A stretch of 64,000 nt of DNA from JAJVID01 sp035714085. Its GTDB lineage: Bacteria; Acidobacteriota; Blastocatellia; RBC074. The translations under genes were made by a program, and so were the position numbers. Every line of letters starts with the position of its first letter. Positions within the stretch are counted from its first letter, which is position 1. Shown piece by piece: positions 24,973 to 33,422 of this stretch. The notes beneath the pieces are model-generated. The model did not search any database and was not told where the DNA came from. It saw only the letters and a list, made by a program, of their open reading frames with translations. The stretch spans positions 12,750-76,749 of the forward strand of contig DASTMP010000005.1 in assembly GCA_035714085.1 (NCBI GenBank), in the 5' to 3' direction.

Positions 24973-27354
24973 TTACTTCCCGGTATTCTTCACGATCTCA
25001 AGCGCGCGTTCAAGTAACTCATCGCGTCCGGCGGCGATCGCGGCGCGGCTGCGCGCGACCGGCGCGGTGGGCAGGATGCCCACGCCATGATGTCGTGAGC
25101 CGTCGTGCTTGAGCACTTTCATACCCGTCCACACAACCCTGAAACCGCCCGGCAGTTGAAAGAAATTGACGTTGCCGTTTGTGCCGGCGGTAGGCGCGCC
25201 GACGATCTCGGCGAGTTTGTAATACTCGACAATGCCCAGGCAGGATTCGGCGTAACTGATCGCGCGTCCGTCTGTGATGAAGGCTTTCTTGGCTCTGAGG
25301 AAAGGCGCGCTCGGTGCGATTTGCCAGTTGCTTTTTCTGAACTTCATCTGCTGGCGGTCGGGCCGGCTGATCTCCGGAATGAGCCATTGCGCGCTCGTGA
25401 GCGGCTTGTCGCTGAGGCGCGAAAAGAAGTTGTTCGGATTGTTCAGGCGCGGATAGCCACGTAGATCGAAGATGATGCCTTTCGCCTGTTCCAGCTTCGG
25501 CAGCGCCTGATTGAAATCCGCGTCGGTAATTTGATCGAGGTTGAGATAAAAAATGCCCGGTTCGAGTTCCGAGAATTTGTCGCGCCGCTGCTCGTTGAAA
25601 AAGTCGAAGGATGTGTCACGTTTGACTGTGACCTTCACCCGCCTGGCGGGGGCGGTGAACGGCTCTATTTCAAATGTAACCGGCTCATATTTCGTTCCGG
25701 CGGCGAGTTCGACCAACGCGCGGAAGCGAATCCACTGCGGCGTCGCCCCCGAAATCAGCGCCTCTCGTTCCGCCAACGCCTGCGCGACTGGCTTGCCTTC
25801 AATCGTCAGTACTACATCTCCTGGCGCGACACCCTGCGCGGAATCTCTGACCTGTGTCACCACAAGGCGCCCTTCGACCCAGTCCCACGCCACAGCCGGA
25901 ATAAACTGCGGGTCGTCGTCTTGCTGATAAACGCGGCCATGACCGTCGCGCAGCGCGGCCACCAAACGCTTGAGCGTCTGTCCGAAAGCCCTGGCGTCCG
26001 GGTCGGTCGCCGCTCGTTGCAAAGTCTCTTTTAGCGCGGCGTTCCAATCGGTCTGCGCTACATCGAAGTAGGGATAAAAGTGCTGAAATACGTTCCAGGC
26101 CAGCGCGACGGCTCCAAGCCTCGTGGCGCGGTCGTTGGCGGAGAAACGAATCGCAGTCGGTTGCGGCGCGGAGTCTTTCGGTTCCGCGTGCGCTTTCGGC
26201 AGCGTACCTTGCTCATCCGCATAGAGCGCAAGCGGAATCCGCGCGGCGAGTCCTCCGCCAAGGTCGGCCTGGAACGGCTCATCAGGGTTTGGCATTTGCT
26301 CGTCCGCCCTGGCTTCGGCCACGGACTTGCTTACGCGGTTGCTGTTATATAAGAAGTTCGTCCCCCCGCCGAATCCCAAGTGTCGCCATGCGACGACTTT
26401 GAGATTGTCCGTCGCCGCCGGCGCGGATGGTTTTGTCTCATCACTCTTTTGATTGGTCGGCCCTCGATCGGCTGTAAAGACGTGAACTGTCGGGGCGATG
26501 GGATGAAAGAGCGCTTCGAGTTTTTGCGCCAATTCGGCGGAGTTTTTGGCGCCCTCCGCCGCCCGCATTCCCTCAATAGCAAAGGCGTCCCAGTAGGTCT
26601 TCGCCGCCTCATCGCTCGGATGAAAATGTCGCACGTAGCCGAGCAGTCGGGCAAAGGTCGTAATGTTCTCCAGCCCCCGAGCAGTCAGCGGTCGCGCGGC
26701 TTCTTCAACCCGTTTTTCCGCCGCGCCGACGATCTCCAAAGAGACGTCATCCATCCAGACCTTGCCGGCGCCGTAAAACCGCAAACCCAGAACAAGCCTC
26801 TCGGCGTCCTCTTCCACGTCGCCTATGATCTCGTAGTAAGCCCATTCACGCGCCAGGATTGGGTGATCACTCATATCGTCGAAAAAACCTCTGACCGTGC
26901 GGTTGTCCCGATTTTGGCGATCCACGCGCAGCCACAGCTGCGCCTTCGCGCCGGGGCCTGTCACGCTGGTACGCACCGCCGCGCGCAATCGAACGCGCTT
27001 GTTGCGAAACGCCGCGGCGTCAATGGATTGATCCAGAGCGCCTGGAGTCGGCGTGAATGCGCCAACTCTACTTTTGAAGACGAGGCAGTAGCGGCCGCTC
27101 TTCGGCTGTTCATCTGTCAACGCGGCGGCAAAGCCGTTCTGTTGCGAAAGCGGCTGTACTGACCAGCCTGATGGCATTTGCCCGACTTCGCCATCTTCAA
27201 AGCCGGGATTGACCAACGGCGTTTTAGGAGGATTGGTCTCGACAGCCCGTTCCTGGACCGAAGACCGATTGGCGCAATAGGTAGGCAAATCGGTAGGATA
27301 GACCAAAAAGCAGAACGACCAATACAACAAGATGAGAATTCTGGTTGAACTCAT
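24973..27354 (-). CDS. S41 family peptidase with N-terminal carbohydrate-module-like domain
   Basis: A 793-residue exported protein (hydrophobic LILLYWSFCFLVYPT near the N-terminus). An N-terminal jelly-roll-like domain (NPGFEDGEVGQMPSGW, WMDDVSLEIV) precedes an S41 tail-specific-protease region with a PDZ-like part (GVAPGDVVLTIEGKPVAQ), IIFDLRGYPR, and RAISYAESCLGIVEYY where the serine before YAE occupies the usual nucleophile position. The general base was not pinpointed. Strong GGAGG before the ATG. It lies downstream of a response regulator and upstream of the LolA-like gene, so the four may be one transcription unit responding to an envelope signal. Family secure. Confidence 0.8.
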   Translation of the reverse strand: MSSTRILILLYWSFCFLVYPTDLPTYCANRSSVQERAVETNPPKTPLVNPGFEDGEVGQMPSGWSVQPLSQQNGFAAALTDEQPKSGRYCLVFKSRVGAFTPTPGALDQSIDAAAFRNKRVRLRAAVRTSVTGPGAKAQLWLRVDRQNRDNRTVRGFFDDMSDHPILAREWAYYEIIGDVEEDAERLVLGLRFYGAGKVWMDDVSLEIVGAAEKRVEEAARPLTARGLENITTFARLLGYVRHFHPSDEAAKTYWDAFAIEGMRAAEGAKNSAELAQKLEALFHPIAPTVHVFTADRGPTNQKSDETKPSAPAATDNLKVVAWRHLGFGGGTNFLYNSNRVSKSVAEARADEQMPNPDEPFQADLGGGLAARIPLALYADEQGTLPKAHAEPKDSAPQPTAIRFSANDRATRLGAVALAWNVFQHFYPYFDVAQTDWNAALKETLQRAATDPDARAFGQTLKRLVAALRDGHGRVYQQDDDPQFIPAVAWDWVEGRLVVTQVRDSAQGVAPGDVVLTIEGKPVAQALAEREALISGATPQWIRFRALVELAAGTKYEPVTFEIEPFTAPARRVKVTVKRDTSFDFFNEQRRDKFSELEPGIFYLNLDQITDADFNQALPKLEQAKGIIFDLRGYPRLNNPNNFFSRLSDKPLTSAQWLIPEISRPDRQQMKFRKSNWQIAPSAPFLRAKKAFITDGRAISYAESCLGIVEYYKLAEIVGAPTAGTNGNVNFFQLPGGFRVVWTGMKVLKHDGSRHHGVGILPTAPVARSRAAIAAGRDELLERALEIVKNTGK

Positions 27355-27383
27355 GCGACCTCCGTTGTCGGTGTTATTTCGCT

Positions 27384-28031
27384 TTACAATTCGTCAAGCG
27401 ATACCAAATTCTGTTTGATCGCATAGATCACGGCTTGTGTTCTATGTGTAAGGCGCAGTTTTCCGAGGATGTTACTGATATGGGTTTTGACCGTTTCTTC
27501 ACTGATGAAGAGAGCCCCGGCGATTTCGCGATTGGTAAACCCGCGGGCCAGGCTGCGCAGCACTTCCAATTCGCGTTCGGTCAGTTCATTCCCTGGCTCC
27601 TGCCCTCGCGCGAAATCCTGCAAGGCGTCTCCGGCCGCCGCCGGATCGATCATTGACCTGCCTCCGGCCGCTGCGCGCACCGCCGCGAGCAGAATCTCCG
27701 GCTCAGCGTCTTTCCTCACATATCCGATCGCGCCTGCCCGCAACGCCCCGATCATTCGGGCTTCATCAACCGAAGCAGTCAAAGCGACCACGTGTGTCCG
27801 AGGCGAGCGCTCACGAACTCTACGAGTGGCTTCTATGCCGTCCATTCCGCCTGGCATTAACAGATCCATGACCACGACTTCGGGCGCCCAGTGATCGAGG
27901 TTGAGCAACAACTCTTCGCCGTTGGCCGCAATCCCGACGATCTTGAGATCGGGGAAGGATTCGAGATAGCTCCGCACCCCGCGGCTGACCACGCGATGAT
28001 CATCAACCAGAACTACGCGTATTTGATTCAT
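27384..28031 (-). CDS. NarL/LuxR-family response regulator
   Basis: A 215-residue regulator. Receiver domain with acidic pair DD at 10-11 and phosphoacceptor Asp56 in VVMDLLMPG; C-terminal LuxR helix-turn-helix LTERELEVLRSLARGFTNRE then ISEETVKTHISNI. GGAGCGACAACAATG start is good. Its likely partner is the histidine kinase immediately upstream (28113..29789). A 14-bp perfect palindrome sits in its 5' leader at 28060-28099. It probably regulates neighbouring genes, but no target site was found. Confidence 0.92.
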   Translation of the reverse strand: MNQIRVVLVDDHRVVSRGVRSYLESFPDLKIVGIAANGEELLLNLDHWAPEVVVMDLLMPGGMDGIEATRRVRERSPRTHVVALTASVDEARMIGALRAGAIGYVRKDAEPEILLAAVRAAAGGRSMIDPAAAGDALQDFARGQEPGNELTERELEVLRSLARGFTNREIAGALFISEETVKTHISNILGKLRLTHRTQAVIYAIKQNLVSLDEL

Positions 28032-28059
28032 TGTTGTCGCTCCTGCGGAAAACCCACGT

Positions 28060-28099
28060 AGTGACGAATTTATGCGACGTAACGAATAAATTCGTCACT
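28060..28099. promoter_or_regulatory. Perfect 14-bp palindrome between kinase and regulator genes
   Basis: AGTGACGAATTTAT (28060-28073) is repeated inverted at 28086-28099 around a 12-base loop. It is AT-rich in a GC-rich setting and could be an operator or an RNA hairpin. Confidence 0.6.
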
Positions 28100-28112
28100 C
28101 CATGCCGCCTGT

Positions 28113-29789
28113 TCACTTCCGGCGCCGCGACCAGGCAAGATAACCGAGATATAGAAGCAGGGACGCTGGCATTCCCAACGACTGTAACCCCCTTCCGGCC
28201 AATACGGCGAGCGTTATGATGAGAGTCGCAGCCAGTAAGACGATCCATGTTTGCTTCTGCATTTGTTCCACGCCACGGCGAAAATCCTGCGGGGTGAGCT
28301 TCCCCCTTAGTTCTTCCATGAGGCGATGGATGCGGACGCCTACAAAAAATAGCGCGCCGCCGAAGAGTGAGACCCAAAGGTTCTTTTGCGGAAAATGCAG
28401 CGCAATTTTCCAGTTGGCTCCCCAAAAGGCGAAAGCCGCTAAAATGAAGAGCCCTCGCTGATAGCCGGACCTGGCCAGTATCAATGACCTCTTCAATGGC
28501 GCATTTTTCATCACCCTCATTTTTTCCAGGAAACGTACTTCGTCCCACAAGCGCGGGAGGATGAACGAGGCCGCAGGAACAAGGAGGAGCAATCCAAAGT
28601 AGTGCGGCTGCCCTCGATTAAGTAGTCCCATGATAAAAATGATCGCGAGCCCCGCGGCAAGATTGACGTTGGATTGTCGTTCGAATTTATCGAGCTCCGG
28701 CAAACTCATAGGAATCCGCACGGTCAGGCTCGCGCCTTGGCCTGGGGCGCTTTCGATCCGAACTGTTCCGCCGATCTCGGCGACCCGCAATTTGATGTTG
28801 GCCAGCCCCATCCCCGGATTTGATTGGGCCGTGTCATAGCCGGCGCCGTCGTCCTGAATGTTGAGCCAGAGCACGGGTTTTTCCTCCTCACTCTGTTGAT
28901 AGAGCCTGAGGCGGGCATTTTCGGCCCGGGCGTGGCGAGCGATGTTGTTCAACCCTTCTTGCGCAATGCGAAAGATCGCCTCTTGCGCTCCGGGCGCCAA
29001 AATCTCGTTATCCGGGAGTTCCCCGAATTCGGCGGTGACCATCGCTCCGCTGCGGTATTGCAAAGCCTCGCACTGTTTCCGCAATGCTTCGATCAAACCG
29101 ACATTTTCAAGCGGGGCAGGGCGCAAATGTTGAAGCATGGCCTCCATCTCAGCCATCGCCTCCCGCGCTGCGCCACGGACATCCGCGAGCGCCAGCCGCG
29201 CGCCTTCCGGGTCGCTTTCCCACCGGGCCTGGGTAGTCGCGGCGCTAACATTGATGCTGAAAATTTGCTGCTTGATCGAATCGTGCAGGTCGCGGGCCAG
29301 GCGATTGCGTTCTTGCTGAGCCGCCGCCTCGCTTAATTGCCTGATCCATTCTCGGCGGAGCTTCGTTGGGGAGTCGAACGGAACCGCTCTGAACTCCCAA
29401 AATAACAGGTATCCGAACCCGCAAATGATTAACGAGATAAGCGAAATGAAAAACCAGGCTCCGGTAGCTTCCCAGATCTCCATTTGCTGAATCACGGCAA
29501 CGATCAACATAAACTGCCCGCCCGCGAAAAAAGCGCGCGTCACATTCCGCTGATCTTCAATTCGCTCCAGGTTCCGCGTCGTCCAGGCGATTATCCCGAT
29601 CAATACCAGCGCGGTTCCGAACATATGCCCGAAAGATAGCGCAATCCATTTGGGGTGAGACGGCATGGAAGGCTGAGGTAATTCGCCTTCATGGAAATGA
29701 GGGATCAAATCAGCCCCGCCAAAAACAAGCAGGATTCCCCAGAAAAACGCAAGCGCCGCGGTCACAGTCATAAAATCGCGATATTTCAT
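28113..29789 (-). CDS. NarX/DegS-type histidine kinase with transmembrane C-terminus
   Basis: A 558-residue kinase. Four N-terminal transmembrane helices (about 10-30, 48-70, 88-103, 112-132), a HisKA_3 dimerisation box with RNRLARDLHDSIKQQ (His169), and a HATPase with NPGMGLANIKLRV and GTVRIESAPGQGASLTVRIP. The odd part is the C-terminus: after the HATPase, about 170 residues contain four or five further membrane helices (LAAGLAIIFIMGLL, FGLLLLVPAASFILP, GLFILAAFAFWGANW, WVSLFGGALFFVGV, WIVLLAATLIITLAV). The start at 29789 has GAAGGAGG nine bases before the ATG. Paired with the regulator at 27384. Confidence 0.88.
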   Translation of the reverse strand: MKYRDFMTVTAALAFFWGILLVFGGADLIPHFHEGELPQPSMPSHPKWIALSFGHMFGTALVLIGIIAWTTRNLERIEDQRNVTRAFFAGGQFMLIVAVIQQMEIWEATGAWFFISLISLIICGFGYLLFWEFRAVPFDSPTKLRREWIRQLSEAAAQQERNRLARDLHDSIKQQIFSINVSAATTQARWESDPEGARLALADVRGAAREAMAEMEAMLQHLRPAPLENVGLIEALRKQCEALQYRSGAMVTAEFGELPDNEILAPGAQEAIFRIAQEGLNNIARHARAENARLRLYQQSEEEKPVLWLNIQDDGAGYDTAQSNPGMGLANIKLRVAEIGGTVRIESAPGQGASLTVRIPMSLPELDKFERQSNVNLAAGLAIIFIMGLLNRGQPHYFGLLLLVPAASFILPRLWDEVRFLEKMRVMKNAPLKRSLILARSGYQRGLFILAAFAFWGANWKIALHFPQKNLWVSLFGGALFFVGVRIHRLMEELRGKLTPQDFRRGVEQMQKQTWIVLLAATLIITLAVLAGRGLQSLGMPASLLLYLGYLAWSRRRK

Positions 29790-29984
29790 AATGGTCGCCT
29801 CCTTCATCAAGCCGCCCTTGGCAATCTGCCCTTGACGAACTGCCTGAAGATACAAGAAAGGCGGCGCCGGCGCATCGCTCCCAGGAGCCAATTTGCCCTC
29901 CCCCAAAAGAGGGACATGTTCTGCGCAGCTGCGGCGCCTGCTGATATTGTTGTCACCGAAAAGCTCGGCGCCGCGTCTTAATCA

Positions 29985-30011
29985 TTGACTTCGGAGCGTT
30001 CACCGTATTCT
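29985..30011 (+). promoter_or_regulatory. Possible promoter of the VPS10/BNR gene
   Basis: TTGACT at 29985-29990 and TATTCT at 30006-30011, spacer 15. It is in the divergent region upstream of 30110. Spacing is short and there is no independent support. Confidence 0.3.
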
Positions 30012-30109
30012 CATTCGCTCATGCAAAACCTAACGATCAAATCCCGGTTGCGTTAATCGGCAATCGGAATCTGTTTGGATCAAATTTCATTTCGGAAAGG
30101 ATCCCCGCT

Positions 30110-33100
30110 ATGCGAAACACTCCACGTCTGGCGCGCGTCATCGCCATCTCATGCCTTGTGCTTTACGGATTCTCGAATGTTTCGTCGCAAGCCCAACAGG
30201 CTCAACAAGGAGGCCAGCAAGCGCGCCCCACGCCGACGCCCATCAATCGATCCGACGACCCGGTTTTGAAGAATTTCCGCTGGCGGTCGATTGGGCCGGC
30301 CAGTATGGGCGGGCGCATTGACGACATCACCGCCGTCGAGAGCAATCCTTACGTGATCTACGTGGGCTTTGCGACCGGCGGCGTGTGGAAGACGATCAAC
30401 AACGGCACGACCTGGGAGCCGATCTTCGACACCTACCAGACCTCTTCAATCGGTGACATCGCCGTATGCCAATCCGATCCGAACATCGTCTGGGTCGGAA
30501 CGGGCGAGGCGAACAACCGCCAGAGCGCCAGTTTCGGCGACGGCGTTTATAAATCTACAGACGGCGGCAAGACCTTCACCGATGTCGGGTTGAAAGAGAC
30601 GCAGACCATAGCGCGCATTGTCATTGACCCGAAAGACGCGAATACCGTCTACATAGCCGCGCTCGGTCGCCTCTTCGGCCCAAACAAAGAACGAGGCGTC
30701 TACAAGACCACCGACGGTGGCAAGACGTGGACCAACGTCAAGTTTATTGACGCTGACACCGGCTTCACCGACATCGTAATCGATCCGGTTGACACAAAGA
30801 CGCTTTACGCCGCGTCTTACCAGCGTCGCCGCACGTCCTGGGGGTTCAACGGCGGCGGCCCTGGTAGCGCCATCTGGAAGACGACCGACGCCGGCAAGAC
30901 GTGGACGAAACTCCAGGGCAATGGTCTGCCGGAAGGCCTGATGGGTCGCATCGGCCTCGACGTCGCGCGGTCGAATCCCAACGTCGTCTATGCGCAGATC
31001 GAGGTCGGCGCGAGCGGCGGCACGGGTGGTGGCGAAGAACAAACAGGAGGAGGCGGCGGAGGAGGAGGCGGCGGGTTTGGCGGCGGCGGTCAGCAGGCTC
31101 AGTCCAATCAACCGCCCGACCCAAAACATAGCGGCGTCTGGCGCTCGGATGACAAGGGCAAGACCTGGCGCATCATGAGCAATAACAACAATCGTCCGAT
31201 GTACTACAGCCAGATTCGCATTGACCCGAAGAACGACCAGATCGTCTACACCTGCGGCGCGCCCTTCCACAAATCCACTGACGGCGGCAAGACGTTTCAG
31301 GTGGTTCAGGGCATCGCGCACAGTGATCACCACGCGTTGTGGATCAATCCGAATAACACCAACCAACTGCTCATAGGCAACGACGGTGGGTTGAATGTCA
31401 GTTACGACCAGGCCGCGACGTGGGAGTTCGTCAACAATATCACCGCGTCGCAGTTCTACGCGGTGGCGGCTGACATGCGAAAGCCATACTACGTTTGCGG
31501 CGGTCTGCAGGACAACGGCAGTTGGTGCGGCCCTAGCCAGACGCGCGCCTCCGGCGGCGGCGGTGGCGGTGGTGGCGGCGGCGGAGGAGGAGGCGGCGGC
31601 GGCATCATCAACGCCGACTGGTACCGCATCGGCGGCGGCGACGGTTTTTATGTGCAGATCGACCCGACCGATTACGCGACGGTCTACGCCGAATCGCAGG
31701 GTGGCGCGATGCAGCGACACGATCTGAGGACGGGCCGCAGCGTTTCGATCCGCCCGCGCGCCGCACTGCGTCCTCGCGGGCCCGGTGCGGCTCGTGGGGG
31801 CGGGCAGGGAACGCCTCAACCCGGTCCTCCAGCAGGGGCCGCAGGGGCTGCGGGCGCCGGCGGAGAATCCGGCGAAGGGCAACAGCCCACGCAGGAACAG
31901 GCTCAGCAAATCCAGGCCGCGGGCGGTTTCGGATTCGGCGGCGCCAACCCGCTGCAAAGCAACATCGTTCCTGCGCCTCCAGCCGGCGAGCAGTACCGCT
32001 TCAACTGGGACACGCCGATCGCGCTCTCGCCGCACAATCCGCGCGTCATCTACGTCGGGGCGAACAAGCTCTTCAAATCGCTCGACCGCGGCGACACCTG
32101 GACGGCGAGCGTCGATTTGACGAAGCAGATCGACCGCAGCAAACTGCCGATTATGGGCGTCGACGGCAATAAGCCCATGGCGTCGAAGCACGATGGAACG
32201 TCCAATTACGGCAACATCATCACCATCGCTGAATCGCCCGTTCTGCCCGGCGCGCTCTGGGTCGGCACGGACGACGGCAACGTGCAGTTGAGCAAAGACG
32301 GCGGCGCGACATGGGTCAATGTGGCGAACAACATCAAGGGCGTCGACGGCAATTATCAGGTCTCACGCGTCGAGCCTTCGCATTTCGACGCCGCGACCTG
32401 TTATGTTGCGATTGACAACCACCGCAACGACGATCTCAAGCCATACCTCTTCGTCACGCGTGATTACGGCGCGACCTGGGCCTCGGTCACGAACAACCTC
32501 CCGGTCGGGAACGTCAACGTCATTCGCGAGGACGCGAAGAACAAGAACCTGCTCTTCGTCGGAACCGAGTTCGGCGTATTCGTCTCGACGAACGGCGGCG
32601 CCGAGTGGAAGAAGTTCATGACCGGATTGCCGACCGTGCGCGTGGATGACCTGTTGATCCATCCGCGCGACAACGACCTCATCGCGGGCACGCATGGGCG
32701 CGGCGTCTGGATCGTCGACGACATCACACCGCTGCAGCAATTGGACGAGAAGACGCTTGCCGCCGACGCGCATCTCTTCGACGTTCGACCGGGAACCCAA
32801 TGGCTCAACGACATAACGCTCGGCCGCTACGCGGGCGGGGCCAAGTACTTTCGTGGGGAGAACCCGCAGCCGGGAACGGCTATCAGTTATTACCTGAGAT
32901 CGGCGCCGGGCGGCGATGTCAAGATCACGATCTCGGACGTCACCGGCAAGGTCGTTCGCAATCTGACCGCGACGAAAGAGGCCGGATTGAATCGCGTGAT
33001 GTGGAACCTGCGCGGCGATCCGCCGCCTCGTCCCGGTGGAAGGTTCGGTCCGCCAGGAGCTAACCCTGAAATCCAGACTCCGTCAGGACAAGGACAGCCA

Positions 33101-33301
33101 GGACAGCCTCAAGCAGGTCAGGGGCAACAAGCGCAACAGGGAGGATTCGGCGGCGGCGGAGGAGGAGGCCGTGGCGGCGGACGCTTCGGCGCTCTGATCG
33201 GCCCCGCGCTCGATCCCGGCGCGTACCTGGTCAAACTCTCGGTTGACGGCAAAGAGATGACGACGAAAGTCGTTGTCGAGGCCGATAGCATGGACAAGTA
33301 A
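30110..33301 (+). CDS. Secreted VPS10/BNR-repeat beta-propeller protein
   Basis: A 1063-residue exported protein with signal peptide (IAISCLVLYGFSNVSS). It is a multi-blade propeller of sortilin-like VPS10/BNR repeats; the Asp-box type motifs STDGGKTF, TTDGGKTW, TTDAGKTW, SDDKGKTW, SKDGGATW and TRDYGATW recur along it. The family is very expanded in Acidobacteria and often annotated as glycosyl hydrolase; no catalytic residues are assigned. Three low-complexity inserts are seen: glycine runs near residues 300-330 and 480-500, and a Gln/Gly/Pro-rich stretch near the C-terminus. It ends just before an octamer hairpin. Good AAGGA ribosome site. Confidence 0.85.
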   Translation: MRNTPRLARVIAISCLVLYGFSNVSSQAQQAQQGGQQARPTPTPINRSDDPVLKNFRWRSIGPASMGGRIDDITAVESNPYVIYVGFATGGVWKTINNGTTWEPIFDTYQTSSIGDIAVCQSDPNIVWVGTGEANNRQSASFGDGVYKSTDGGKTFTDVGLKETQTIARIVIDPKDANTVYIAALGRLFGPNKERGVYKTTDGGKTWTNVKFIDADTGFTDIVIDPVDTKTLYAASYQRRRTSWGFNGGGPGSAIWKTTDAGKTWTKLQGNGLPEGLMGRIGLDVARSNPNVVYAQIEVGASGGTGGGEEQTGGGGGGGGGGFGGGGQQAQSNQPPDPKHSGVWRSDDKGKTWRIMSNNNNRPMYYSQIRIDPKNDQIVYTCGAPFHKSTDGGKTFQVVQGIAHSDHHALWINPNNTNQLLIGNDGGLNVSYDQAATWEFVNNITASQFYAVAADMRKPYYVCGGLQDNGSWCGPSQTRASGGGGGGGGGGGGGGGGGIINADWYRIGGGDGFYVQIDPTDYATVYAESQGGAMQRHDLRTGRSVSIRPRAALRPRGPGAARGGGQGTPQPGPPAGAAGAAGAGGESGEGQQPTQEQAQQIQAAGGFGFGGANPLQSNIVPAPPAGEQYRFNWDTPIALSPHNPRVIYVGANKLFKSLDRGDTWTASVDLTKQIDRSKLPIMGVDGNKPMASKHDGTSNYGNIITIAESPVLPGALWVGTDDGNVQLSKDGGATWVNVANNIKGVDGNYQVSRVEPSHFDAATCYVAIDNHRNDDLKPYLFVTRDYGATWASVTNNLPVGNVNVIREDAKNKNLLFVGTEFGVFVSTNGGAEWKKFMTGLPTVRVDDLLIHPRDNDLIAGTHGRGVWIVDDITPLQQLDEKTLAADAHLFDVRPGTQWLNDITLGRYAGGAKYFRGENPQPGTAISYYLRSAPGGDVKITISDVTGKVVRNLTATKEAGLNRVMWNLRGDPPPRPGGRFGPPGANPEIQTPSGQGQPGQPQAGQGQQAQQGGFGGGGGGGRGGGRFGALIGPALDPGAYLVKLSVDGKEMTTKVVVEADSMDK

Positions 33302-33397
33302 GACATGGAGACAAGGAGAAGGGGAAACAAGGAGAAGGGGATACGAATTGCAACGATCCCCTTGTCCCCTTGTCTCCTTATCTCCTTGTCTCTATGT
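33302..33397. repeat. Inverted GGGGACAA-type octamer repeat
   Basis: Between the VPS10 and hydrolase genes, 33302-33342 and 33356-33397 form an imperfect hairpin of AAGGGGAC/AAGGAGAC octamers around a 13-base loop. The same octamer is found in the CHAT gene at 20360-20400. Confidence 0.75.
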
Positions 33398-33422
33398 GGC
33401 TATTCATCCACTGAGGATTTAA

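Noticed and set aside
24871..24973. N-terminal extension MKINYEETKD of the LolA-like protein
   Set aside because: It translates the left arm of a hairpin; the signal peptide and AGAAGGA site belong to the ATG at 24871.
30446..32191. 581-codon frame on the minus strand
   Set aside because: Antisense to the VPS10/BNR gene, which carries repeated TDGGKTW motifs; composition of the antisense frame is Ala/Arg/Val-rich without family features.
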